From Blastocatellia bacterium (GTDB taxonomy: Bacteria; Acidobacteriota; Blastocatellia; Pyrinomonadales; Pyrinomonadaceae), in the NCBI GenBank assembly GCA_003488005.1, contig DNND01000064.1, positions 19,620 to 48,200 on the forward strand: a stretch of 28,581 bases of DNA. The letters run 5' to 3'. Shown in pieces: positions 7,386-15,062 of the stretch. Within the stretch, counting starts at the first letter, position 1. Each line of letters opens with the position of its first letter. The notes beneath the pieces are model-generated. The model worked only from the letters and a program-made list of their open reading frames with translations. It was not told the origin of the DNA and did no database searches. The translations under genes and the position numbers were made by a program.

Positions 7386-8696
7386 CACCGCCACCTTCAA
7401 CGCCACGCGCTCGATGCGACCCGAAAGCGCAAATAGAACCACAGTTCCCAAAGGCGCGAGCAAGCCGGCAACGACCAACACGGGCACATACGAAAAGTGG
7501 TCCACCACCCAACCCGTACTGAAAATAAAAATCATCGAGCCAATGCCCGCTCCGGTTCCACCCAAACCGGCAACAGAAGCAACTGCTTTGTCAGAAAAGA
7601 AATCGCTGGGCAAGGTCTGAACGTTGTTAATCCAAACTTGAAACCCGAAGAGCACTACACCAATCAACGCCAGCGCGACCATCGCATCGCGCGCAAAGGC
7701 TGCAAAGATTCCGGCAGGCATTAACAGCGCGGCTATTGCAATTACCAACTTGCGCGCGCGGTCGACACTCCAACCGCGACTGATTAAGTAACCCGACAAC
7801 CAACCACCTGACAGACTGCCGGCGTCGGCAGCGACATAAGGGACCCACGCGAATAGACCAATCTTTACGAGAGAAAAACCACGCGCATCGGCAAGATACT
7901 TGGGCAGCCAACTGATATAGAGCCACCAGACCGGGTCAGTTAAAAACCTGGAGAGGACAATCGCCCAAACCTGTCGATAGCGCAGCAGCTCGCGCCATCC
8001 GAGAGGCGCAGACTGTTGGACAGTATCGGCCGCAACATCGAATTGCTGCCCCTCACGGATTAGTTGGCGCTCCTCGTCGCCTAACCATTTATGACGATCT
8101 GGCGTTTGATAAAAGACCAGCCACAACACCAACCAGGCAAAGCCAAGCGATCCTGTAACGATGAATGTCGTTTGCCAACCGTACGTCAGACTCAGCCAAA
8201 CGATCAGCGGCGGCGCAACCACGGAACCGATAGCGGCTCCGCTGTTGAAGATGGCCATCCCAAACGCACGCTCGCGAATGGGAAACCACTCGGCCACCGT
8301 CTTGGCAGCACCGGGCCAGTTGCCTGCTTCGCCGAGTCCGAGAATAAAACGAAATACGCTGAGGCTTGCTAAGCCGCGTGAGAATGCATGGGCCATCGCG
8401 GCGATGGACCACACCACGATCGAATAGATAAACCCTCGTTTGGTGCCGACGCGATCGTAAAGCTTTCCCGAAAGACCCTGGCTAATCGTGTAAGCAAGGA
8501 GAAACCAGGTAATGATGCCGCCAAACTGAGTATTGGTAAGGCCAAGGTCGCGGGTGATCACCGGGGCCAGTACGGAGATGGTTAACCGATCAATGTAATT
8601 GATCAGCGTGGCGAGAAAGATCAGCCCGACGATCCACCAACGCAATCCGCGGAGCTTGAACCCGACCTCGGCGACATGTCTCAAGTTTTGCCTCAC
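7383..8696 (-). CDS. MFS transporter, ExuT/hexuronate-type
   Basis: A 437-residue inner-membrane carrier with about 12 hydrophobic segments, the usual length for the anion:cation symporter branch of the MFS. The first helix carries NYIDRLTISVLAP, followed by the loop motif GKLYDRVGTKRGF. The EAGNWPGAAKTVAEWFP segment of helix 4 is typical of ExuT-like hexuronate transporters. It sits between the TonB-dependent receptor and the SDR. It probably moves the monomeric or unsaturated uronate across the inner membrane after extracytoplasmic breakdown. The start is a GTG at 8696 with an AAGG about 10 nt upstream; TTG codons a few residues in are alternatives. The stop TAG lies in the tail of repeat copy B. 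The family is firm and the substrate is inferred from context. Confidence 0.85.
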   Translation of the reverse strand: MRQNLRHVAEVGFKLRGLRWWIVGLIFLATLINYIDRLTISVLAPVITRDLGLTNTQFGGIITWFLLAYTISQGLSGKLYDRVGTKRGFIYSIVVWSIAAMAHAFSRGLASLSVFRFILGLGEAGNWPGAAKTVAEWFPIRERAFGMAIFNSGAAIGSVVAPPLIVWLSLTYGWQTTFIVTGSLGFAWLVLWLVFYQTPDRHKWLGDEERQLIREGQQFDVAADTVQQSAPLGWRELLRYRQVWAIVLSRFLTDPVWWLYISWLPKYLADARGFSLVKIGLFAWVPYVAADAGSLSGGWLSGYLISRGWSVDRARKLVIAIAALLMPAGIFAAFARDAMVALALIGVVLFGFQVWINNVQTLPSDFFSDKAVASVAGLGGTGAGIGSMIFIFSTGWVVDHFSYVPVLVVAGLLAPLGTVVLFALSGRIERVALKVAV

Positions 8697-8714
8697 TGAG
8701 TCGAGCCTTGCTTG

Positions 8715-8861
8715 TTATCAAACCGCAAAGCGGTTGTGCCGTGTTTGATTCGGTGAAGCACGCGACGCAACCGCTTTGCGGTTTGATAATCATCCCGGCC
8801 TGAGTCCCAGGGTAGCCGCAGACGGCAACCCTGGGCTGGGGGACACAACCGCTGTGCGGTT
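8715..8861. repeat. Inverted-repeat element with perfect 22-bp arms
   Basis: Arms at 8715-8736 and 8768-8789 are perfect reverse complements over 22 bp, built on TTATCAAACCGC and GCGGTTG. They are followed by a CCCAGGGTAGCCG...CGGCAACCCTGGG hairpin (8806-8835) and an AACCGCTGTGCGGTT hairpin (8847-8861). The last two modules are shared with the element at 6121-6336. It fills most of the 206-bp spacer between the MFS start and the TonB-receptor stop. Confidence 0.88.
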
Positions 8862-8902
8862 AGGGTCACGTGGAAGTCCTCGACCAGGGTCAGCCTTCAG
8901 TC

Positions 8903-11900
8903 TCAGAAGGTAAAACGCGCGCCGAACTGGAGCTTTCGCATCGCAGAGGCGCTGGTAATAACGCCAAAGGTTGCGGAGGTCGAGCCAGCAGCAGGAACCG
9001 AGCTGCCCGGCTGGCCGAGATTCACAAAGTTGAAAACATTAGTGCCCTCGGCTCGGAGGCTGATTTTGTATCTTTCGCTCAGCCGAATGTCGCGAGTGAC
9101 AGCCAGATCGACGACGTGATAACCCGGCCCGTACAGAAGGTTGCGGGCCGAGTTGCCGTCGGTGGCAACGCCGGTCACGACCTTGTTCTGCGCAAAGGCT
9201 GCCGTATTGAACCACGCTGCCGCCGTCGGATTGGCGAGGTGTGGATCGCCAACCAACTGTGCCCGGTCCGTGTTAGTTACTCCATCAAGATTGGCGTCGA
9301 CGTTGCCGTTTGTGACAGTGAACGGAAGTCCGCTGCGCAACTTGATGATAGGCGAGATGCTCCAGCCGTTGATAAGCCCCCGTGCGACCCGATTCTTACC
9401 CGTGTAGAAATCAGGCCTGAAGTTCATGCTCATGCTGAAGACGTGTCGCTGGTCCGTATCGCCTGCGCCCTTGTCTTCAGAAAGTTTGCTGTAGTTTTGT
9501 GCCAATCCCTGAGTCGTGCTGTTGTAAAGCTGTACGCTGCTAAGGGTCTTGCTAAAGGTGTAGAAGGCGTTAAACGAAACGTGATGGCTCATACGCATGG
9601 CTGTGGTCAACTGCAGCCCATGGTAATTCGCACTCTGGTCCGACTGAAGGAGCAGTACGGCGCCGAACAGCGGGTTGGGCCGCCGTGCCAGTATGTTCGC
9701 TCCGGCAGCCGTGGCAGTCGGGGTCAGGACCGGATAATTGACATCACGAGCAAACGGCAGGTTGCGGCTCTCCGTCCCGACATATGCCGCTCCGACGACG
9801 AGGTCTTTAGTGAGCTGACGCTGTACAGAAACGTTCATCTGATATGTGCGCGGCCACTTGAAATCCGACGCCACCGGGAAGAGGCCGCCACCAGTGGCGA
9901 ATGTCCCCTTGTAGGGAAAGGGATTGCCGCCCACGAAGGCGTTATAGGGATTGCTCAAAGAAGCTCCGAGAGGTACGCCGGCCGCATTTGTCTTTTGGTT
10001 GATATTGGTAAACGTCAATCGCGTTGAGAACGGCTGGAAGTTGGTCATGGTGTTCCACTCGTTGCCTGAAATGCTGCCGTAAAACACGCCGAACGCACCA
10101 CGAAGCGACGTCTTTCCATCACCGAATATGTCCCATGCAAAGCCAATACGGGGCGAAAAATGAGTGTGGCTGGTCGGAATGCCGCCACGCTCCACACCGG
10201 GATCGCCATAGAACAAAGCCCCCACCGGCGCAGTCGGGATAACGGTAGACTTCTGGCCGGGAACGTAGTTGACAACGCGGTTTTGGGGGTCGGTCGGCGC
10301 CGTTTGCATATCCCACCGCAGACCAAGATTGAGAGTCAGGCGTGGACGAACTCTGAAATCATCCTGCGCGAAGAGCGCCGTGTACCAGCTGTTGGTGTAA
10401 CCCGTTACGGGAGCGTCCTGCGAGACCGCGCTCGGAATACCGATTAGGAAATCGGCAAGCGCGTTACCAGCCGCAGCCGTCACCCCTGGGGCAACCACCC
10501 TTGCCGTTGAACCTGCATTGAAGGTGAAAACCCCGTAGTTGTTAAGCAGCGTCTGCTGGATGTCTTTGTTGAGCGAGATCTCGCCCCCCAACTTGAGCGA
10601 GTGATTGCCCTTGATCCAACTGAAAACGTCGCGTGCGGAGTAGAGGTTAGTGCCGGCCACCGGGCCGCCGATTTGTTGTCCCAGGGTAAAGTATCCCGTG
10701 ACGGTAATCTGCGGCAGATTCGGCGTGCCCTGGATCGTAAACGCTGAACCCAGATCGGTGAGCGAGGTCGCGGGACTATTTATACGCCCGCCAAAATTCC
10801 GTGAGAACGTCAACCAGACCTGATTGACCTTGGCTGCGCTGATGATCCAAACGTCGCTGGCGTTAACACTATGCTGCCGCCAAGTGGAATTCTGGACGCT
10901 CCAGGGAACGTTGGGACTGCCGCCCTTGGTGGTGCTGGTCCCTCCGGTATTAAAGTAACTTACGCTCAAACGGTGTGCGTTGTTGAGTTGGTAGTCCATC
11001 TTTCCCAGATACTCGTTGGAGTTAAATGGAGTGGGAATATTGCCCTGCCATCCGGCGTTGCCATTGGGGAGGGTAACGTTGGACAGGGGAATGTAGCCGT
11101 CGATGATCTTCCTCGCGACCGGATCAATTCGGTTAGGGCAAATTACATTCGTCACTCCGTTGCAGACGAAGGGCGCGTTAGTGGCGGGATCGGTCGGCTT
11201 GGTGGCAGAGGCAGTAAAATTGCCGGCGCGCTCCAGCGCGGTGGGAACGCGGGCGCCACTCAGAAATGAACTCGTTATCTGGCGCAGGCCCGAGTAGGAG
11301 AAGAAGAAGAAGGCCTTGTCTTGCTTGATGGGGCCGCCGATTGTGCCGCCAAACTGGTTGCGATGAAAGGGGGCGCGCGTAAGTTGAGAGCCCCAGTCAT
11401 TGGCATTGAAAACCGTGTTACGGACGAACTCGAAGAGCGACCCGTGGAACTTGTTGGTGCCGTTCTTGGTGATCACATTGATGATGCCGCTGGCATAACG
11501 GCCATACTCCGCGTTGTAGCTGTTGGTCTGAACCCGGAATTCCTGGATAGCATCCGGGTTAGGCAAAATGTTACCGGTGTTGCGCAGGTTGGTCATGTTT
11601 ACGCCGCCGTCCAGATAGTAGTTCACTGAGCCGGTGCCGCCGTCGGTGCCGCCGTTGATCAGTGTTCGCTGTTCCGGATAACCAAGGATGAATGTACTTG
11701 TGCCGGTGGACGCCGTGGCTACTCCGTTATTGTTAGACTGCACGCCGGGTGTCAGATCCAGCAGCGTGAAAACATTGCGCTCGACCAGCGGAAGACTCGC
11801 AATATCAGCCGCCTGAATGGTTGTCCCGATCTCGGCAGTGCTGGTGTTGATCGTGGCTTGCGTCTCGGTGACGGTGACGGTCTCGGTGACCTGTCCAACG

Positions 11901-12247
11901 GTGAGCGCGACATCGACGCGCGCAGTTTCGTTGATCTGCAGGACGATGCCGCTAATGTAGGCCTTCTTAAAGCCGGAGCTGGTGACTTCAAGAACGTAGT
12001 TGCCTACTGGAAGAAATTCGATCCGGTACGTGCCGTCGTCACCGGACATCACCGTGCGAGCCAAGCCGGTATCGACATTGCGCGCGGTGACTTCGGCAGC
12101 GGGCATGCTGGCACCGCCCGGGTCGGTGACGGTACCAACCATCGTGGCGGTTGTGCCTTGCGCGGCGGCTGTTAGGGGAATGGCGAGCAGCAATGCGAAG
12201 ACGGCAAACCGGATCTTCCAGACACCAAAGTTTCTTATGCTCAACAT
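8903..12247 (-). CDS. TonB-dependent receptor, Oar-like with carboxypeptidase-regulatory domain
   Basis: A 1114-residue outer-membrane receptor. A signal peptide (residues 1-30, ending PLTAAAQ) is followed by a carboxypeptidase-regulatory-like Ig fold (about 31-115, with GTVTDPGGASMPAAEVTARN and GTYRIEFLPVGNYVLEV). Next come a plug domain (IASLPLVERNVFTLLDLTPGV) and a long beta-barrel ending in aromatic F-T-F. I chose the ATG at 12247 because GGAGGT sits 7 nt upstream; the upstream TTG overlaps this Shine-Dalgarno. This type is the common large receptor of Acidobacteriota. Unlike Bacteroidota loci, no SusD-like lipoprotein lies next to it. By position it should import oligosaccharides from the lyase substrate. 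It follows the ROK gene with a 123-bp spacer that holds an inverted repeat. Confidence 0.92.
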   Translation of the reverse strand: MLSIRNFGVWKIRFAVFALLLAIPLTAAAQGTTATMVGTVTDPGGASMPAAEVTARNVDTGLARTVMSGDDGTYRIEFLPVGNYVLEVTSSGFKKAYISGIVLQINETARVDVALTVGQVTETVTVTETQATINTSTAEIGTTIQAADIASLPLVERNVFTLLDLTPGVQSNNNGVATASTGTSTFILGYPEQRTLINGGTDGGTGSVNYYLDGGVNMTNLRNTGNILPNPDAIQEFRVQTNSYNAEYGRYASGIINVITKNGTNKFHGSLFEFVRNTVFNANDWGSQLTRAPFHRNQFGGTIGGPIKQDKAFFFFSYSGLRQITSSFLSGARVPTALERAGNFTASATKPTDPATNAPFVCNGVTNVICPNRIDPVARKIIDGYIPLSNVTLPNGNAGWQGNIPTPFNSNEYLGKMDYQLNNAHRLSVSYFNTGGTSTTKGGSPNVPWSVQNSTWRQHSVNASDVWIISAAKVNQVWLTFSRNFGGRINSPATSLTDLGSAFTIQGTPNLPQITVTGYFTLGQQIGGPVAGTNLYSARDVFSWIKGNHSLKLGGEISLNKDIQQTLLNNYGVFTFNAGSTARVVAPGVTAAAGNALADFLIGIPSAVSQDAPVTGYTNSWYTALFAQDDFRVRPRLTLNLGLRWDMQTAPTDPQNRVVNYVPGQKSTVIPTAPVGALFYGDPGVERGGIPTSHTHFSPRIGFAWDIFGDGKTSLRGAFGVFYGSISGNEWNTMTNFQPFSTRLTFTNINQKTNAAGVPLGASLSNPYNAFVGGNPFPYKGTFATGGGLFPVASDFKWPRTYQMNVSVQRQLTKDLVVGAAYVGTESRNLPFARDVNYPVLTPTATAAGANILARRPNPLFGAVLLLQSDQSANYHGLQLTTAMRMSHHVSFNAFYTFSKTLSSVQLYNSTTQGLAQNYSKLSEDKGAGDTDQRHVFSMSMNFRPDFYTGKNRVARGLINGWSISPIIKLRSGLPFTVTNGNVDANLDGVTNTDRAQLVGDPHLANPTAAAWFNTAAFAQNKVVTGVATDGNSARNLLYGPGYHVVDLAVTRDIRLSERYKISLRAEGTNVFNFVNLGQPGSSVPAAGSTSATFGVITSASAMRKLQFGARFTF

Positions 12248-12298
12248 GTCAGCGACCTCCAATTAGAATTCAAAACGAAAAAGCAACTTGATCCTGCG

Positions 12299-12326
12299 CC
12301 GTTGGCAATCAAGAGATCGTCAACGG
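12299..12326. promoter_or_regulatory. 28-bp imperfect palindrome upstream of the TonB receptor
   Basis: On the minus strand the arms read CCGTTGACGATC and GATTGCCAACGG, with 10 of 12 positions complementary around a 4-nt centre. It lies 52 bp upstream of the receptor ATG and 44 bp past the ROK stop codon. No T-run follows, which argues against an intrinsic terminator. An operator or a mRNA hairpin are the alternatives. It does not resemble the palindrome in front of the ROK gene. Confidence 0.4.
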
Positions 12327-12370
12327 CCGTGCGCCCCGCTTGCTGTGTTCTAGCCCCGAGTTTTTCCCAC

Positions 12371-13594
12371 TTAAGCGACGCGTGGCGCGGCAAAAGTCGG
12401 CGCCGCAATCAGCGCTGCCGCTCCGCGCAATCGAGGGTATTCCTGCGCCGGAGTGATTCGCAGCGGCGTGCGTGATGCCGCTTCGGTCAGGGCGCGTTCG
12501 ACCATGGCCGATCGCACTGTCTCTTCAATCAAATCCCAGGCGTTTGTAATTTCTCCCGCCAGGTAAATAGCATCCGGATTGATAATGTTGACGATCGTCG
12601 CGAGTCCCAGGCCCAGGAATCGGCCACTCGCTCGAATCGCGGACAACGCTTTCGCGTCGCCGGTTCGCGCGCGCGAGATCAGGTCCAGCACGGTGAAGGA
12701 GTTTTTTTCCATCTCCTTCATATGTTTTGGACTGAGTTGGGACAAATTCCATCCAAAGTAACGGGCCAGGGTAGCGAGATTGGATGTGTAGGCTTCCCAA
12801 CATCCATTTGCGCCGCACATACAACGCGGTCCATCGAGATCGATTGGCATGTGTCCAAACTCGCCGGCAATATGATCGCGCCCCCGAATCAGTTCCCCGT
12901 TCATTACGATTCCAGTGCCAACGCCGTCGGACACACTCACGTAAACGAAGCTTTGGCCTGCCGTCTCGGCTTTTTCCAGCCACAGTTGCGCCAGCGCGCA
13001 GGCTCGTCCCGAGTTCTCAACGTGAACGGGCAAGTCTGTAGCGGCCGCAATCTTTGAGCGAATATCGACCCCGCGCCAACCCAATGCCGGCGCGTTCAGA
13101 ACTCTTCCAGTTCGCTGGTCAACCATGCCGGGAACTACGACGCCGATACCCTCGCAGACCGCACCGGCGCCGAGCCCTTTCAACATTTTCTTGACGCGAC
13201 GGGCCAAGTCTTTTGTAAAGTCCGGTACCGAAAAGACCGTATCGTAAATTTCTATGCCCAGTTGCCGGCCGGAAAAGTCGCACAGCATTAAATAGGTTTT
13301 GGTGAATCTAATGTCGACAGCAATCGCCAGGCGATCCTTAGTTCGAACGTGTAAAAAAGTAGGTTTGCGTCCGCGCGCCGCCTCGCCGGTAGCACCTTCG
13401 TAGATCAACTCCTGCACGATCAATTCCTGGACCAGCACACTAACGACGCCGCGCGTCATCTTCATGTGCCGGGCAAGATCGGCACGGGAAATAGGTTGAC
13501 GTTCGCGGATGACGTTGAGCGCAATACGGCGATTGATATCGCGCGCCGTGGTGCGAGTGGCAATACTAAAATTTGTGGTGTTTATTTTACGCAT
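12371..13594 (-). CDS. ROK-family transcriptional repressor (NagC/XylR type)
   Basis: 407 residues. The N-terminal winged helix-turn-helix (about 15-70; PISRADLARHMKMTRGVVSVLVQELI) is followed by a ROK sugar-binding domain with VSDGVGTGIV, GEFGHMP (H248) and the zinc motif CMCGANGCWE (C258, C260, C265). ROK repressors release DNA on binding a sugar or sugar phosphate. It is the first gene of the leftward uronate locus, so it is the natural local regulator. I start at the ATG at 13594, because the longer frame begins at a TTG inside the operator. There is no clear Shine-Dalgarno, and the predicted leader is only about 20 nt. A perfect palindrome overlapping the -10 box suggests autorepression. 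Confidence 0.9.
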   Translation of the reverse strand: MRKINTTNFSIATRTTARDINRRIALNVIRERQPISRADLARHMKMTRGVVSVLVQELIVQELIYEGATGEAARGRKPTFLHVRTKDRLAIAVDIRFTKTYLMLCDFSGRQLGIEIYDTVFSVPDFTKDLARRVKKMLKGLGAGAVCEGIGVVVPGMVDQRTGRVLNAPALGWRGVDIRSKIAAATDLPVHVENSGRACALAQLWLEKAETAGQSFVYVSVSDGVGTGIVMNGELIRGRDHIAGEFGHMPIDLDGPRCMCGANGCWEAYTSNLATLARYFGWNLSQLSPKHMKEMEKNSFTVLDLISRARTGDAKALSAIRASGRFLGLGLATIVNIINPDAIYLAGEITNAWDLIEETVRSAMVERALTEAASRTPLRITPAQEYPRLRGAAALIAAPTFAAPRVA

Positions 13595-13604
13595 GGCCGG
13601 AGGA

Positions 13605-13631
13605 CATATTGTTCGGCGCGCGAACAATATG
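13605..13631. promoter_or_regulatory. Perfect palindromic operator for the ROK regulator
   Basis: Arms CATATTGTTCG (13605-13615) and CGAACAATATG (13621-13631) are perfect reverse complements around the 5-bp centre GCGCG. The site begins 10 bp upstream of the ROK start codon and contains the -10 box of the predicted promoter. Binding here would block transcription, the classical arrangement for an autoregulated repressor. I found no second copy of these arms in the window. Confidence 0.7.
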
Positions 13632-13652
13632 CCTGAGCCGGATTCTTGTCAA
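13624..13652 (-). promoter_or_regulatory. Sigma-70-type promoter of the ROK gene
   Basis: On the minus strand a perfect TTGACA -35 box (13652-13647) is followed by exactly 17 nt and then TATTGT as the -10 box (13629-13624). The transcription start would fall near 13617, about 20 nt before the ATG. The -10 box lies inside the palindromic operator. Confidence 0.7.
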
Positions 13653-13687
13653 GGGTTTTTTTAAAAATATTTTGGGCGGGCTTAAAG

Positions 13688-14008
13688 CAGGAGCAGACGG
13701 CAGGAGCAGTCAGCAGGACAGACCGGCGGCGCGAGCGGATAGCAAAACTTTGCCCTGGACTTGCGAGCCCCCTGCTGCCGACTGCCACTGCCGACTGCCC
13801 CCTGCCGGCCGCCGCCTGCCGGCCGCTCTGCCGCCTGCCCCTGCCGACTGCTCCTGCCGTCTGCTCCTGCCGACTGCTCCTGCCGTCTGCTCTGCCGTCC
13901 GCTCTGCCGTCTGCTCCTGCCGTCTGCTGCTGCCGACTGCCGCTGCCGACCGCCGCCTGCCGTCCGCTGCTGCCGGCTGCCGCTGCCGACCGCCGCTGCC
14001 GTCTGCTT
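13688..14008. repeat. CTGCC-rich degenerate satellite with inverted left end
   Basis: About 240 bp (13770-14008) is built of units like CTGCCGACTGC, CTGCCGTCTGCTC and CTGCCGCTGCCGACCGC in irregular order. A short segment at 13688-13722 has the same units in reverse complement (GCAGACGGCAGGAGCAG), making the whole a lopsided inverted repeat. The lack of stop codons on both strands creates long spurious reading frames of low-complexity Cys/Pro/Leu/Arg or Gly/Arg/Gln composition. It fills most of the 525-bp spacer between the ROK and HEFGH genes. No gene is seen in this spacer. Confidence 0.85.
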
Positions 14009-14018
14009 CAGTAATTTG

Positions 14019-14047
14019 TTGACTATCCTTCCGGATTGGTTTAGAAA
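14019..14047 (+). promoter_or_regulatory. Predicted sigma-70-type promoter of the HEFGH protein gene
   Basis: TTGACT (14019-14024), a 17-nt spacer and TAGAAA (14042-14047) lie about 70 nt before the ATG at 14120, just past the satellite tract. The -35 box matches 5 of 6 and the -10 box 4 of 6 consensus positions. Confidence 0.5.
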
Positions 14048-14119
14048 AACTCTTCCCCCTGTCACACGTTCCGTTAGCTGCAACGAGCAGGCGCTTCATT
14101 AACAGAAGAGGTTGCGAAA

Positions 14120-15046
14120 ATGGGCCAGGTCAGACGGATAGGCGTTGGATTCACTTGGGTTTCGCTTGTCGCGCTCGCGTTAATCGCTTCTCCTGCCGGC
14201 CGGACTGCGGACCACCAATCAAATCGCCGGAGCGCAACCCTGATCGTCGCGTCACCCTCCGTGCCTGCTTTGATCGCCGACTATCACGGCTTCATGACGG
14301 ATTCATCCAAGCCCGCTGAGAACCTCTATCCCACCAATTCGGGTGGAATTCGCGAGCAAGTTCCAAGGAAATACGCTGCCCGTTACCAGCATTGGAAGCA
14401 GGAGTTTCTTGCAACCCTGACTGGCCGGCAGGAATGGGCTTTCTACCAGAACAATCCGAACTTCACCTTGACCGTCGTCATAACTGGTGACAATCCTGAG
14501 GGCGGAAACACGAGTAACTACGAATGGAACGGAGACGGAAAATTAGTCGCCGCGACCATTACACTTGGTTGTCGCCTTAATGAAGGCGTTCCGAACCCAG
14601 TTTATTTTCCGGTGATGAATTCGCTGTTGCCCAGCGAAACAACTCGCACCATCAGCGGAGAGACTCTGGCGGCGACCAAGATTGCCCATGAGTTCGGCCA
14701 CGTAAACCGAACAGCCAGGACTGACCCTGTTCTCTATCAACTCCAGCTTGAATTGATGCCTCAGTACAATGAAATTCTTTTGACTAACGGGCGCGATACC
14801 AACGATCCGCGTTTGATCGAGTTAGCCCAAAGAATGGGAGCAACGCCAGTCGAAATTTGGGAAGATCGTGAATACTGGGGCGAGACAAATGCCATGCTTT
14901 ATCTTCGCGATCGATTCGCCGACAACGGCTTTCGCTGCGTGCTCTTTAATAGAATTAAGCGCAGTGTCGATTTGTACGCCAGGAGTTATGAAGAGCGCTT
15001 CCTTACCATAGCGGAATCGACCCCACCGCCTCGTTGTGGCTGGTAG
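14120..15046 (+). CDS. Secreted protein with HEFGH motif, putative zinc metallopeptidase
   Basis: 308 residues. An N-terminal hydrophobic segment (about 11-25, ending in ASPAGRTA) indicates export. Residues 187-194 read TKIAHEFGH, a zinc-peptidase HExxH motif with H190, E191 and H194. Downstream acidic residues in EDREYWGE (about 248-255) could supply the third ligand. I do not recognise the family beyond this motif. The gene has AGAGG 8 nt before the ATG and its own predicted promoter. It faces the GH3 gene, with only 16 bp between the two stop codons. It sits outside the leftward uronate locus, and nothing in its sequence ties it to sugar use. The peptidase call is by motif alone; a non-enzymatic relative is possible. 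Confidence 0.6.
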   Translation: MGQVRRIGVGFTWVSLVALALIASPAGRTADHQSNRRSATLIVASPSVPALIADYHGFMTDSSKPAENLYPTNSGGIREQVPRKYAARYQHWKQEFLATLTGRQEWAFYQNNPNFTLTVVITGDNPEGGNTSNYEWNGDGKLVAATITLGCRLNEGVPNPVYFPVMNSLLPSETTRTISGETLAATKIAHEFGHVNRTARTDPVLYQLQLELMPQYNEILLTNGRDTNDPRLIELAQRMGATPVEIWEDREYWGETNAMLYLRDRFADNGFRCVLFNRIKRSVDLYARSYEERFLTIAESTPPPRCGW

Positions 15047-15062
15047 GTCGTCGACGCTAATC

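Noticed and set aside
8870..10027. Long plus-strand reading frame (385 codons) opposite the TonB receptor
   Set aside because: No recognisable motif or domain; it is antisense to a clear receptor gene and reflects its codon pattern.
13573..14102. Several overlapping 110-150-codon frames on both strands
   Set aside because: They are translations of the CTGCC satellite and have low-complexity composition.
15047..15062. Intrinsic terminator between the convergent HEFGH and GH3 genes
   Set aside because: Only 16 bp separate the stops and no hairpin with a T-run is visible.
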